DNA of 64,000 nt from Oscheius sp. JU75. Taxonomy: Eukaryota > Nematoda > Chromadorea > Rhabditida > Rhabditidae. The position numbers and the translations under genes were made by a program. A model generated the notes under the pieces. That model was not told the origin of the DNA, ran no database searches, and saw only the letters and a list, made by a program, of their open reading frames with translations. Below, in pieces: positions 1 through 11,112 of the stretch. The stretch covers positions 3,286,001-3,350,000 of the forward strand of contig JASJZC010000006.1 of NCBI GenBank assembly GCA_037178855.1, given 5' to 3'. Numbering within the stretch: the stretch's first letter is position 1; each line of letters opens with the position of its first letter.

Positions 1-3000
1 AGACACTCTCAAATATAAGTATTACCAAAAATTAGCTGTCCTCTACGAAGCTGGAGTCAAAAACATCATCGGCGACCTGTCAGTCGTGTCAGCTGACCGT
101 GTCTACCATAATATGGGTGTCCCGCAGGCCTGGAGTTTTGTGCCAGCTCTCCAGAGCCCTTACCCGGACGACGGGAGCTTTATGAGTCGGCTCGGAAACC
201 TCTTCTACACGTACTATTCCTTTGAATACGAGCGAGTCCTCGAGATGTCCGGGCAGCAATGGATGGACAAGCATCATCCGGAAGCAAAGAAGATCTGGCA
301 AGTTGTGGCCGACATGCCGGTGATTTTCACCAACTCGGAACCCCTGATTGACTTTCCCCGTCCCACTTTTCATAAGATTGTAGACATTGGCGGGATTGTG
401 CTCAAGACGCCGAAGAATCTTAGCGATGTTTGGCTTTTGGTAGTGACAGAGATACAGATAGGGGTTTAGGAATGGACAGAGGTGCTGAACCGAAGGAAAA
501 CCAACGTTTTGATATCTTTCGGAACCCTGATGAAGAGCTCTATGATGCCGGATGAGAACAAGCAGAGCATTGAACAACTCGTCAAGAGGTGGGTTAGCCT
601 CTGACACGCTTGAAAAAGAGCGTAGTCGGCCGTACTGTCTCACAATATAATACGGTTTTTTTACTCCGGAATTGCTCCCTCTTCACTTCTATCTAGGTCA
701 CATTTCCCTTTCTTTCAAGTACTACCCACATCAATTCTTTTGCACTGACTCTCTCACCTTCTTTCTCACGTGACATCTATCCAAACAAACTAACTTTTGA
801 AAACTCCTATTTTTTGTTTCGAGACTAGGATCTGGGGTAGTCCCGAGCAACCCAGATTTGAACGCTCAGTATGAGGGTAAAATCGGACTTTTGAAAATCG
901 AGTATTAGAGACAAAAGGTGAAGCCTTGAAATATGAGAATCGTGTCAGTAGTCTACCGTGCTCTTCCCATGTATTTCTAGCAACCACAGCCTCCTGATGC
1001 TCTGACTCGAACAATGGCGGTTGGAGATGATAGCAAAGAACGATAAACATGCTAGCCAGAGCCAGATAGAAGACAACCTTACTGAACCATGACCATCACT
1101 GTTTCACGATTTTGACTCAAGTACTGGGATGCGCGAAACCTCAAGATTTGGAAGATTAGTGGAATACGGTCCTACTGTCAATGGAAGAGCGGTCATGCCC
1201 GATTTTTTCGAATACTAAGCTACAGAGACTGATCTGCGTCGGTAATATGAAAACGGACGAGAGAAAAATATCCTGTGTCTTCTGGTCACGCTCAAACTTT
1301 TCAGGATTTTGACCTGTCGAGACATGTCAAGTTAACAGAATGAGTCACAGGTTTCGACCTGTCATGACAGGTCGAGATTCAGAAAAACGAGTGACAAATC
1401 CATGTAGACCCTCCATTTTTCAAAAAACGTCTCGGACGTTTTTCGACAGTCTCGACAGCCCATTTGCAGCGGATACGGACATGGGCAGTAGCATAGTTCT
1501 CGAGCGGTGTTTTTAGTCTTAATCAGCTTTCCGAGCCAGGCGTGGATTCTCCGAACAGATCTCCGTATTCTGGGAAATCATCGAAGCATTAGCAGGATTT
1601 CCAGTTCGTCTACAGCTGATTATTATTTGACTAGTGCTCGGGCCCTGAAAACGACGAAATTGCAAGAATGGACAACATGCGCTATTTAAAAGTCTAGTTG
1701 TTCTGCTTCAAGGAACAAACAAATTTGCAAGTGATCGCTGGAGTTGAAAAATAGTCAGCACTAACACGATGCTCTTTCGCCGCAGGAATATTTCCAGCGT
1801 GCTCTCTTCGTCTTGGGCTTTTATCAATCCCGGTTACGTAACTCTGCAGAAAGATTGAAAATAGTTACTCCAGAGCGTTCCTCAGACTCGATGCCTTTGT
1901 ACATTTGGCTCTCCAGTCCGGCAGTACTGTGCAGCCATTCGGGTAGTCAGTTGTCCAGTGGAAATAGCGCGAGAATCACCATTATTTCAGGCCATCTCCC
2001 TCCGAAATTCCGCTGACAGTTACCTGAAAAATCATGGGAAGTACATGGCAGAAGCTACATACACAGACACAGCCAGAAATACAGATAGGGTGATACCCAG
2101 TGTTTTAGGACTCTCCCTCCCCAATTCTCCTATTTTAAGACTCCACCCTTAGTCTCTTATCCTCGATTTTCAAAAGCCCGATTTTGCCCTCAAGCTAGAG
2201 ACTGTGAGCATTCAAATCTGGATTGCTCGGGACTACCCCAAGTTATGGTTTGAATAGATGTCATGTAAGAAAGAAGGCGAGAGAGTCAGTGCAAAAGAGT
2301 TGATGTGTGTAGTACTTGATAGAAAGGGCAATGTGACTTAGGTAGAAGTGAAGAGGGAGCAGCCTTTCGGAGTAGCAGCAAGCTTCCAATTGAGAGCAAT
2401 TAGAAGTGAACGACTTTTATTAGCAGGTGTTACCTTTGACTAGTCAAGTCTTTGGAACTTGACACTAAATTCAAATCTCGCTTCTATCTTTGAATAAAGC
2501 TGCTTCCAACAGTGAAAGACTGAGTATGACAGGATATTATACCGCCCAGAAGTCTTGAACATTCTCAGGTTCGGACTTTATATCTGAAACTCCGTTTCCA
2601 GATTCCCCGACGTGACCTTCATCTGGAAGTACGAGACGCCTGAAGACGGTACGGGTGCGAACATCCCAAATCTGTACCTGACAAAATGGATGCCTCAAAC
2701 AGATCTTCTGGGTAGGTGATCTGACCAGGGGCAATCCCAATTCTGTTCAGCTTCTGGCAAAATAGATCTGTTCGTGGCTCACGGCGGAGCAGGTTCAGTT
2801 ATTGAGGCTTCAACTCACGGCGTTCCCATGATCTCCTTCCCGGTCTTCTTCGACCAGTACAGGAATTCTCGAATGATCGAGCGATTCGGCAATGGTTTGT
2901 GACTAAAATCTGCCCAAGATCAAGGGTTTTAGGCATAATTTTCGACAAGATGGACCTCGGAGATCCGGACAAAATCGAGGAGAGTGTGAGAAAGGGCTTG

Positions 3001-3285
3001 ACAGATGAGAAAGTGAAGGAAAGGGCTCGATTGGGGAAGGAAATTCTGGAGAATATGCCCTTTACACCGAAGGAGAAGCTCCTCAGGCATGTTCAGTTGG
3101 CAGTCAAGTTCGGATCCAACTTGTCCTCTTGGACTCCGACTGGAAGGTACTTCAACCTTGTCCAATACTATAGTCTAGACATTTTGGGCCTGGTTCTTAC
3201 TATTTTCACTGCTCTTTTGTACATTATCTGGAAGATTTTCTCTTGTCTATATTTTTCAAGGTCTACCAAGTCAAAACTTGAATAA
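1..3285 (+). CDS. UDP-glycosyltransferase (UGT), 3' part of gene
   Basis: This is the 3' end of a UGT, an enzyme that transfers sugar from UDP-sugar to small lipophilic substrates in the ER lumen. Exons read as (start outside window) 2-427, 470-588, 2602-2711, 2751-2894 and 2933-3285, giving the last 383 residues in one frame. The UGT signature is clear: WMPQTDLL is followed by FVAH, HGGAGS and the PVFFDQ block that contacts the UDP-sugar. A C-terminal hydrophobic segment (about 25 residues, [18 protein letters not shown]) precedes a short basic tail, the usual type I membrane anchor. The catalytic N-terminal half and signal peptide lie upstream of the window. AATAAA overlaps the stop codon (3281-3286). 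The 2 kb intron 589-2601 contains a transposon; all other introns are 38-42 nt. Confidence 0.92.
664..2372. mobile_element. Non-autonomous DNA transposon with long terminal inverted repeats
   Basis: The sequence from 664 reads inward as the reverse complement of the sequence ending at 2372 for roughly 270-290 nt (about 664-955 against 2105-2372), with scattered mismatches and small indels. Both ends begin CTCCG and are flanked by TA (662-663 and 2373-2374), which fits a TA target-site duplication. The interior has no long open frame resembling a transposase, but it has internal foldbacks, including a perfect 20-bp palindrome at 1355-1374. It therefore looks like a non-autonomous element mobilised in trans. 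It sits wholly inside a UGT intron, so it need not disturb that gene. The superfamily is not certain; a TA duplication is shared by Tc1/mariner and some other groups. Confidence 0.8.
1355..1374. repeat. Perfect 20-bp palindrome inside the TIR element
   Basis: CGACCTGTCATGACAGGTCG equals its own reverse complement. A related half-site (GACCTGTCGAGACATGTC) lies just upstream near 1311-1328, and a 9-bp stem with a 3-nt loop (AAAAACGTC, TCG, GACGTTTTT) follows at 1423-1443. These are internal to the transposon and may be protein-binding or structural repeats of the element. Confidence 0.7.
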
Positions 3286-4163
3286 AGAGATTATATATCT
3301 AGGTTTTCCTGAGTCAACATGCTGTTACCCATTTTACCTCTGGTTCTTTATTATTTTTTCAGTCAAAGACATGGAAAATAATGTCAAAGCAGATGTTTTT
3401 AGACAGCTTTCTGCAACAGCTCATTTCTCTCCAACGCGAATTTCCACATGACGCGCGCGCTGTTTACAAGCCCTAATTCCATTTCTGATCCGCCCATCTT
3501 TTCAATTTTTCATTTAAACTATGTTTTATATACTTCTCATCAATTTTTTTACGCCCTATTTGTTAGCAATCGATAGAGAACGTGACGAGGTTCTGTTTGG
3601 TACCAAAAACATCAAAAAGTGCTGGCTAAACAAAGAATAACTTGAGCTCGTCCTAAATAGTCCCCAAAGAACTTTTTTGCCTTGATTTCCTAGTGGTCTT
3701 TTTGCTTTATTCTATTCTGGTGGTGCTAAACACGCTCTATTTGCTGAACATGTGACTTTGACTTTTTTTTAAAGACATAACCGAGTAATTACATCGATCG
3801 GCTACCTTTCTTTCTTCTATTTGATTTATTTCTCATCATGCCGATTTCTTGTAATATTTTGGACCTCTACGTCGAGGAATTCGATTTCTGAACCTACAAA
3901 CGCGAAAATGCTTGAAGACGGCCGGTACAGCAATATAAACAGCTAGTTTTGTGAGTCTGTCAGTCCGCTGTCTTCATCTCTAGTCATCCAAAGCTGTTGA
4001 GGGCTCCCAGGATCAATTTTGGTTTTTGTCAGGTCAATTTAGGTGTTTCGGACTCAACAATGGCTGTAAATCATTTCAAATCTGCAAAAGTTACAGTTTT
4101 TCCTCTTTTTCACACTTCTTTCAGTCCTTTCTCGTTTCAAATAATCTGTTCTTTAGGTACACC
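3286..4163. other. Intergenic region between UGT and atp-4
   Basis: AT-rich DNA with no credible coding exon. It ends in a TTCTTTAG acceptor directly before the atp-4 start (GTACACC then ATG), which looks like a spliced-leader trans-splice site or the end of a 5' UTR intron. The gap of about 880 nt is longer than a typical operon spacing, so atp-4 probably has its own promoter here. I can point to no specific promoter element. Confidence 0.5.
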
Positions 4164-5199
4164 ATGTTCCGAGCTGTCCAGTCCTCCCGCTCGCTGTCCG
4201 TTACGGCCGCTCGCAGCAAGGACCTCGTGCAGCAGGCCTACCTTAACAAGATCAAGGAGTACGCTCAGAAGGGTGGTGACCTGGCCAGCTCTGATCCCGC
4301 TGTATGTTATTTTCCGTACAATTTTTCAATTTCCACGAAATCCAGGTAAAGAAGGCCCTCCAGGAGTCTCTCAACAGGCTGGCCATGAAGTTCCAGCTGG
4401 CCAACGCCGACGTGGTCGCCAAGCTCCCCACCAACTTCGAGAAATGCGATGTCGAGTCCTCCGTGGGCCAACTTTTGGAAGGAAAGTCGGTCAAGGACTT
4501 CATTGAAACTCTTAACAAGGTAAGTTACTTGTTTATCCACTTATTCATGGTCAAATATCGGAATTAGGCAATCTTTTCGTAGCATAGTCGTAAAATTGTC
4601 ATGTTCCAGCTTCCAGCCAGTTGCTTGCGAGCTGTAATTTCAATTTTTGTAACTCTTTAGATGTGGAAAAGTAGTAAAAAGTGCTGTGAGATACTGGAAA
4701 ATGAGTCAGAAATGTTTAGACGTGATTTTACAAGAAGAACCACACCCTTTTTATCTCGTTTTTCTCTTCAAAGACCCATTTTATCGATGCAGTACTGTAA
4801 TTCAAGCAGGACCTACATGAAAACCTTCTCTTAACTAGTTTTTCATTTCTCCAAAAGCTTGGACGATCAAAAACATTGTATTTTGATGCTCTCAGACCCG
4901 CTAGGGTATATTTTTGAGCTGAACCGCGTCTTTTTCTTTCGAGGTTCTGGCACTCCAAAACTTTAAAACTCGCTAGAACTTCGTAATTAGTGTTGTTACA
5001 TCGTTTCTAAAAGTTTGCAACAAAAACATTAGATTTTGATATCTACAAAAGCAATGAAGAAATTTGTAGCTTTCAAACTCGGGTAATTTTTCTGGATTCC
5101 ATTAAAAGTCGATTATAATTCCATTTTTTGCAGGAGAAGTCCGCCTACCTTTCCGCCCGTGACGCCAAGAAGGCTCAGGAGGCTGCCCGCAAGCAGTAA
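4164..5199 (+). CDS. atp-4: ATP synthase coupling factor 6, mitochondrial
   Basis: Three exons (4164-4301, 4346-4519, 5134-5199) encode 125 residues matching ATP synthase peripheral-stalk subunit F6 (ATP5PF; C. elegans atp-4). The N-terminus (MFRAVQSSRSLSVTAARSK) is a typical mitochondrial presequence, rich in Arg and Ser without acids. The mature part contains the family core DLVQQAYLNKIKEY, and later PTNFEKCDV. F6 links F1 to the membrane sector in the stator of complex V. The start follows a TTTAG acceptor by seven bases, suggesting trans-splicing. The second intron is about 0.6 kb and contains a diverged copy of an AAATTTGTAGCTTTCAAAC repeat near 5060. AATAAA lies at 5238-5243, 39 nt after the stop. 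Confidence 0.93.
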
Positions 5200-8100
5200 T
5201 CATTTTTAGCCGCCGTTATAGTCTCGAAAAGTGAAAGAATAAAAAGAATCCCGTCGTCTGATTGTTTATATACATAAATTCTGGATCATGTACGCACAAT
5301 TGACTTCGGGAAGGCTCTTTGTGCTAATCGTCTCGCCGTGGGGTCTCACTCGACCCGTAAGCTCCATCTACTCTTCCCCCGGATCGATACGATAGACATA
5401 CGTGGGGGGTCACTAGTCGACCCGACAACTGGTCAGCTGACTCCATTAGCTGCCAATTTGTTGCTCCTTCCCAAAAAAGTGTACAGTTTCCCTCGTTACC
5501 GACTCAATATTTCCGTCTCATTAGTCACAAAGTACTGCCAATTGATATGATCCCCCTCGGCCCATCTAACGCGATCTGATCAGCCAGATGTATCCTCCTT
5601 GGCCTTGACTCTCTCCACCCGTTCTCTTTCCAGCCCATTGATAGCGCTTCTGTGGGTTTTCTGGCCGAATTATGAAATATATTTAGCTGAAACTTTGGCA
5701 ATTCCAACGCAAAAATAGGGGCGTTGGCTTGACCTGTTCTTAAGTCACTTTAGGGCAAAAAGGCCTTGAAAAGTCCTCGTTCCGCTTGTTATCCTTTCTC
5801 GACCTTACTTCATTTCTTTTCTCACTCCTAATAGGTTGACCAGAATGCATGCCATTGAGTAGATCTTGGACTGTGAAGAGAAATCAAGGCCTTTGCCCTT
5901 ACCAAAAATTTCATTTAACTACATTGGTTCAACTTCAGGGTTACGGCCCAAATTCCAGTTCACTGTACTCTCCGAAAAGACTTTTGAACGCTCTTTGTCT
6001 CAATCCTTTGTTCAATACAAAAGTGTACTTGGATTGGAATGTAGAATGTAGTCAAGTTAGTCTTATGACCTTGGTCGCATGTCTTAGTGACTTACTCTCA
6101 ACCATTTCATGAAGTCACTCCTGTCCCCACAATCAGCAAAGGAACTGTTTGTCAGTTCCAACAGTGATGACCTTCCACGAAACCGCCCCCACCGTTCCAT
6201 CATTCCTTTTTTGCCTACTCCTTCCGACCTGCATCTATCATCTTCGCGCCTTCTCTCGTGCGCCATCGAGCGATACGATGTTTATCGTATCTTTCGTGGA
6301 AATCAGAGTCTTGAATTCTCTAGATTTCTCGAACGAAGGAAGAGAGTCAAAGGAAGGAGGCCCCGTCTCAATTAGGTTAGCAAGTAGGCCCCTGGGGGCA
6401 TACTTCCAGACGAGATGACCACCCGGGAGAGCTCTTTGCCATTCTTCTAGACGCTCTCTATTACAACAATTGGTCGTTATTATCACCTCTATTTCTTAAT
6501 GAGATTGGGCAATTTTGTTCACTATCTCAGTGTGACGGTGGCCCAAGTGTCTTGTTCTCGTCCGTAACTAAGGGTCATTCCTAATGAGACATAATTTATA
6601 CTCTCTCTTGTAATCCTTATCCTCAAAACTCGTACTCGCTGCATCTACATCTCTCCCATCGGTACCAGTTACTGAACACTGTCATACACATACAGACAAA
6701 GAGTTCGGGTTACTTTTCCTGGTGATTTTGCAACTCTTAAGCTGGCTGGTCATCTTGTTTCTGATCAGAATCTTGACGTACTCTTGTCTAAAAACAGCTA
6801 AGCACTGTGATTGAGATAATAGGGTGTCCTGACTCTTTTGATTGTTTTTCTCACTCATAGTTCTCATGTCTCTTCTATACACTTCTGTTGTCTCTTATTG
6901 TGTGACAACAGCAGTTTTGACCCGTTCTATGTCAGCTTAAAAATGATGTACCTTAAGAGAAATCCTTCTGAGTATTCACTGAACCCATCAGATCACCCCA
7001 AACTTACATTCCTTCCCCACTGACTCACATATCCAAGGCCATGAATCTTCCGAAAGTCCACCCGGGCGTATAATTGCCAGCGGCCCTCTCTCGGTCATAA
7101 CATGTGTGTCCGTTTCGGGAGCGACTCGATGTCACCTCAGAGCATGTGTCCCATTGAGAAGGACACATCGATTCTGGAATGAGACAGATGTCGGAGCAGG
7201 CACCAATCTTCTAATTTTTCGGCTCTCTCTTACTCAATTTGGGGTTGCAGACCCAGGAAATCGGATTCAGTGTTCTTTTTTGCTCTTGTTCTCCCTCCCT
7301 TAGTACAACCCGAACCGAAAGGACATATGGGTCTGTTTGTTTTGCCTACAGCTGCTGTAATTGAGTTAGCAGTGGCCCCCTCACTACCACCCAATGTGCT
7401 CCCCACACAAGATGACGAATCGACGACAAATTTACGGGGCCAGATGGTCCCCACCCTCTTAGACTCTTTCTTAAACTATCCTTCTCACCTTGCCAAGACA
7501 TATTTTGTTACCGGTAACTGATGGATTAGTCCTGATTGGGAAAGAGACAGCTACACCCTTTTTTTCCTTCTGCCGTCAATGACCGGTTTCGAAATTTTCC
7601 TTCGGGGGTGAAAGGTATCTTGGATATTGTGTGTTTCATAAGCTGTTGAAAAACGTAGTTGTCATCTTCATTAAAAGGATTTGCTGGCGTTTTGAAATCT
7701 TTCGTCAATGTCGTACGGAGAGACCAAGTCGTCCAAGGTTCCATGTATGTTTCCACATTACCTAGTCCTGCTTCGAGTTCCATTAATTTATATCTTAACA
7801 GTTTTCTGGAGGCGAGACCTGTATTTTCAATTGAAACTATGTCCCAGCATCGATCGTTTTTTTGCAGAGCAGTGCTCACTGACAATTTGCCGTTACCTAT
7901 CCTCATTGAAGCTCTTCTCTAGCCCAGAATAAGCTGACAATTTTGAAACATACACTTCTGTGACCGCGAGTAATTTTTGTATTGTAGAGGTTTCCACAGC
8001 CACACTCCCAGCTCTGTCTTTCCTGTTCGAAAACAGACGTCGGAACGCGGATCTTGTACTGCTTTCGATGTACTGTACCTTCTGGGAACCGGAAGCATTT

Positions 8101-11100
8101 CCAATTCAATTAGGGGGTATAATCGACTGTTGACCGCGTAGCCGACACTAATCGATTCTGATAGTTATGATCCGGTTCACACGGTCCCCGTTTGATGACC
8201 ATTAGATTATCGCTGGAAGACAGAATTTGGGCCATTTCGCCCTCTCCGTCTCTTTCGGTTTGACCCCGCTACGGATTCTTATCATAACAATGCGACACTT
8301 TCTATTCATTTGTCTCTCTCCACACCATTCGAATGCTAATTACGCGGCTCTTTACCGCCTGACTGAACATTGAAAGGGGACTGTTAAGAGCCAAAAAGTG
8401 GAGGAAACTGGTTTGTCTCTAGCTTAGAGAGCAGAGTGACAGGTGACAGCTGGGTGACTCTTGGGAGCTTCGCTCTTTTTTCCAGAGATGAACACTCTTC
8501 CGGTTGGGTATCGGGTTTCAGGTACTGACTCATACCTTGGGGGAAAGGCCATTTCGTCTCCCTAACCAATCCAGTAGATTCAGCGAACATTCCTGTACGA
8601 AATGTTAGTCATTCTCTGATCCAGAAGTGACACATGAAGGGATAGTCGCCTCAGACCAGCCCTGTACTATTGAATCTTCAGTGTAGAGTGTCTCCATGTA
8701 CTTTTTCTTGAAAAGTGCGGTCCATAACCAATAAACAAATATGTATATGTTCCTTCTTGCCATCTTTCCTTGCATATCGGAGCAAAAGAACGTAGAATAC
8801 AGCTGTTACGCAAGAACCTTTAGTGCGCTTGTCGAGGGTCAGCTCTGATTACAGGGAGAGATAGAGAGAGGTGGTTGCGCAAGTCTTCTTCACTTCTTCA
8901 AGCGGTACTGTGCTGAATGGTTTCTAGCTGTACCAAGCCACTCACTGTTTGACAGTCTTGTGACACTAAAAATGTAATGAGCTAAAGAGACAACTAGCCT
9001 CTTTAGCTCATTACCTTTTCATTTGCAATCGACTGTGACCCTCTATACTGGCTAGCTTCTGTGATATCAGTAGTTTGTCCTGATATTAAACAAAAAGGAT
9101 AAGAAAAGAGTGCATTCAATGACCTCTACAAACAGTATTTTCCGAGCAAATTTGTCATCTTGTCTCAGAGAGTATGCTAGTTGACTCTCCTGGGACTAGT
9201 CAAAGAACATACTCTCATTGCTTCTATAAACAAAGACCACTGCTCTTCCAAATAGAAGCACTATCTGGACTTGTCAAAAGTCCAAAGCCGTAACAGGAGC
9301 CAGACAGTTTCCTCGTAGTGTCTAGAGTTCTGGCTGACTGACCAGAGCAGGCAGCGTTACTAGCTGTCCAGAGATATCAATGGTATATTAACACAACTGT
9401 ATCTGCTTTTCACTTTACCACTCTTTCCCTTTGGTCGAGCCAAAAAAAAGGGCCTACTCCTGCTGAGTGCAACATTTCGACCCAGCCTTTTGGCAGAGTA
9501 TCAAGAGATGGAGGGGGTTGGACCTGGGGCCGGCTGGCTGTCCATCTCGCGCGCTAGCGTCTAACACAGATGGTCGTCTCTCTTTTTTTTGCACAGCTCC
9601 CTCATCTTCTCGGGTATTGATTACGGATTCTGTGTTTCGATCTATTTCCGAGTTTTTAAGGATCTGCCCCGGGCTGAAATCTCTCAAATTGGCTTTATCT
9701 ACCCTCTAATTAGTCAGTAGTAGCCACTTTTTGTGTCGTAAACAGCTGTTCGGCTGGGAGCCCCGAGCGCCCTCCGCCCCGCTTCCAATACTACGCTCCT
9801 CCCCCCGAATGGTCACTCCAATCTAATTTTCCTCTCTCTCCCTCTATTGGATCCCCTTTCATCGTCTATTTTCCTTTCATTTAGACCCTGACAAGAAAAT
9901 ATAGATATCTGGAATGACCTTAGCCGATGTTGCAATTCTACCCGCCGCCTCCCCGAGAGCGAGCGCAATTGATCGAATCAATAGGCCGAGAGCCGATCAA
10001 CGTCATTTCGACTTGAACTAGCTCTTTTTTCTCAGTGACCTTCGGTCACGTTCCCACCAAACAATGTTTAGTCAAACTGGCGGCTGGGAACATACCGGGC
10101 AGACGTTCGATCATGATCAGCTGTACAAATCTCTGGTCGGCTTACTTTTGAAGAGTCTTTTTATGGTTTTGGACATAGATTTTTGACACAGTTCAGTGCT
10201 AGGGTTTTTGACGGTCGATTACTGAACTTTCTCCGGAACCAGAACCTCTTAGAAACTTTTTTCAGAAACCCTTTTCGGATTTTCTTAGGTCGAAAGACCA
10301 TCTTTGACTTTGAAAAAATCTGCAGCCGCTTTTTCCAGTACCCTCCGCCACATGCTATGCGACGAAAACCACTTACGCAAGACATAAATCCCCATAAATC
10401 GATCGGGTCAGTGGTCAAGTGGTACCGTTGATGGACCATAACTCATCCACTGTCTCTCACTCTCTCTCTTTTATTCCGATAACGTTTGCATCGTCGAAAA
10501 ATGGTTCGTTTTCTTCACAGAAACTTTTGTATAGCCACATTCTACTCTATTTTGTTCCCATGTCTTTCTGACTGTTGCAACAATTGGATGACTATATCTT
10601 TACATCAGCATTTCCTCTCAATTAGTCATAGTCATCAGAGGTTTAGAAGATTCCTAGACAAAAGTTCAAGTTAATGCGTACAAACCCTCTTATATTGTAA
10701 GCTTTAATACATTGTTGGATATCTGAGTTAAATGGAACCAGTTCTAAAACTGGTTTGCAAGAGAATGAAAGAGTTTTTACAGTTCTGCGGAGCTTTCAAT
10801 ACAAACCCTCAATACAGATTCTTTTGAATTTGAATTTGAAGTCGGTTCCCATTCCCACTCCTCTTGTCCCAGAGTATCCGTGCTCTGCGGTCATCTCGCA
10901 TTCTACCCACCCTTTCAAATGACCTTCACGCCGCTCCCTTTGATCCGGACCTTTTACCGTTTCCTTCTCTTCGTATCTCTTTAAACACTTCCTCTTTCCT
11001 ATTTTACAATTTTTTTTAGTGGCAGACGATCTCGAGAAAGAGAGAGCCATCTTCAAAACCTCTCTCTCGCCCTCAAACGGCCCAAGCGTAGCATGCAGAG

Positions 11101-11112
11101 CCGGGAAAAGGC
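5200..11112. other. Gene-poor region upstream of syndecan
   Basis: Nearly 6 kb without an exon I can support. Open frames here are short and have no recognisable domain. Two overlapping minus-strand frames at 7526-7906 and 7903-8109 have a somewhat protein-like composition but no start, splice or family support. A near-perfect hairpin lies at 8974-9014. The part closest to 11112 probably includes the sdn-1 promoter and 5' UTR: a run of T ending in TTTTTTAG at about 11012-11019 is a plausible trans-splice acceptor roughly 95 nt before the ATG. Confidence 0.5.
8974..9014. repeat. 16-bp perfect-stem hairpin
   Basis: GTAATGAGCTAAAGAG (8974-8989) is followed after a 9-nt loop by its exact reverse complement (8999-9014). 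The stem is too short for a classic pre-miRNA. It could be a regulatory foldback or the remnant of a small inverted-repeat element. Confidence 0.75.

Noticed and set aside
89-643. 184-codon minus-strand frame at the left edge
   Set aside because: It lies antisense to UGT exons with clear family sequence and has no recognisable content.
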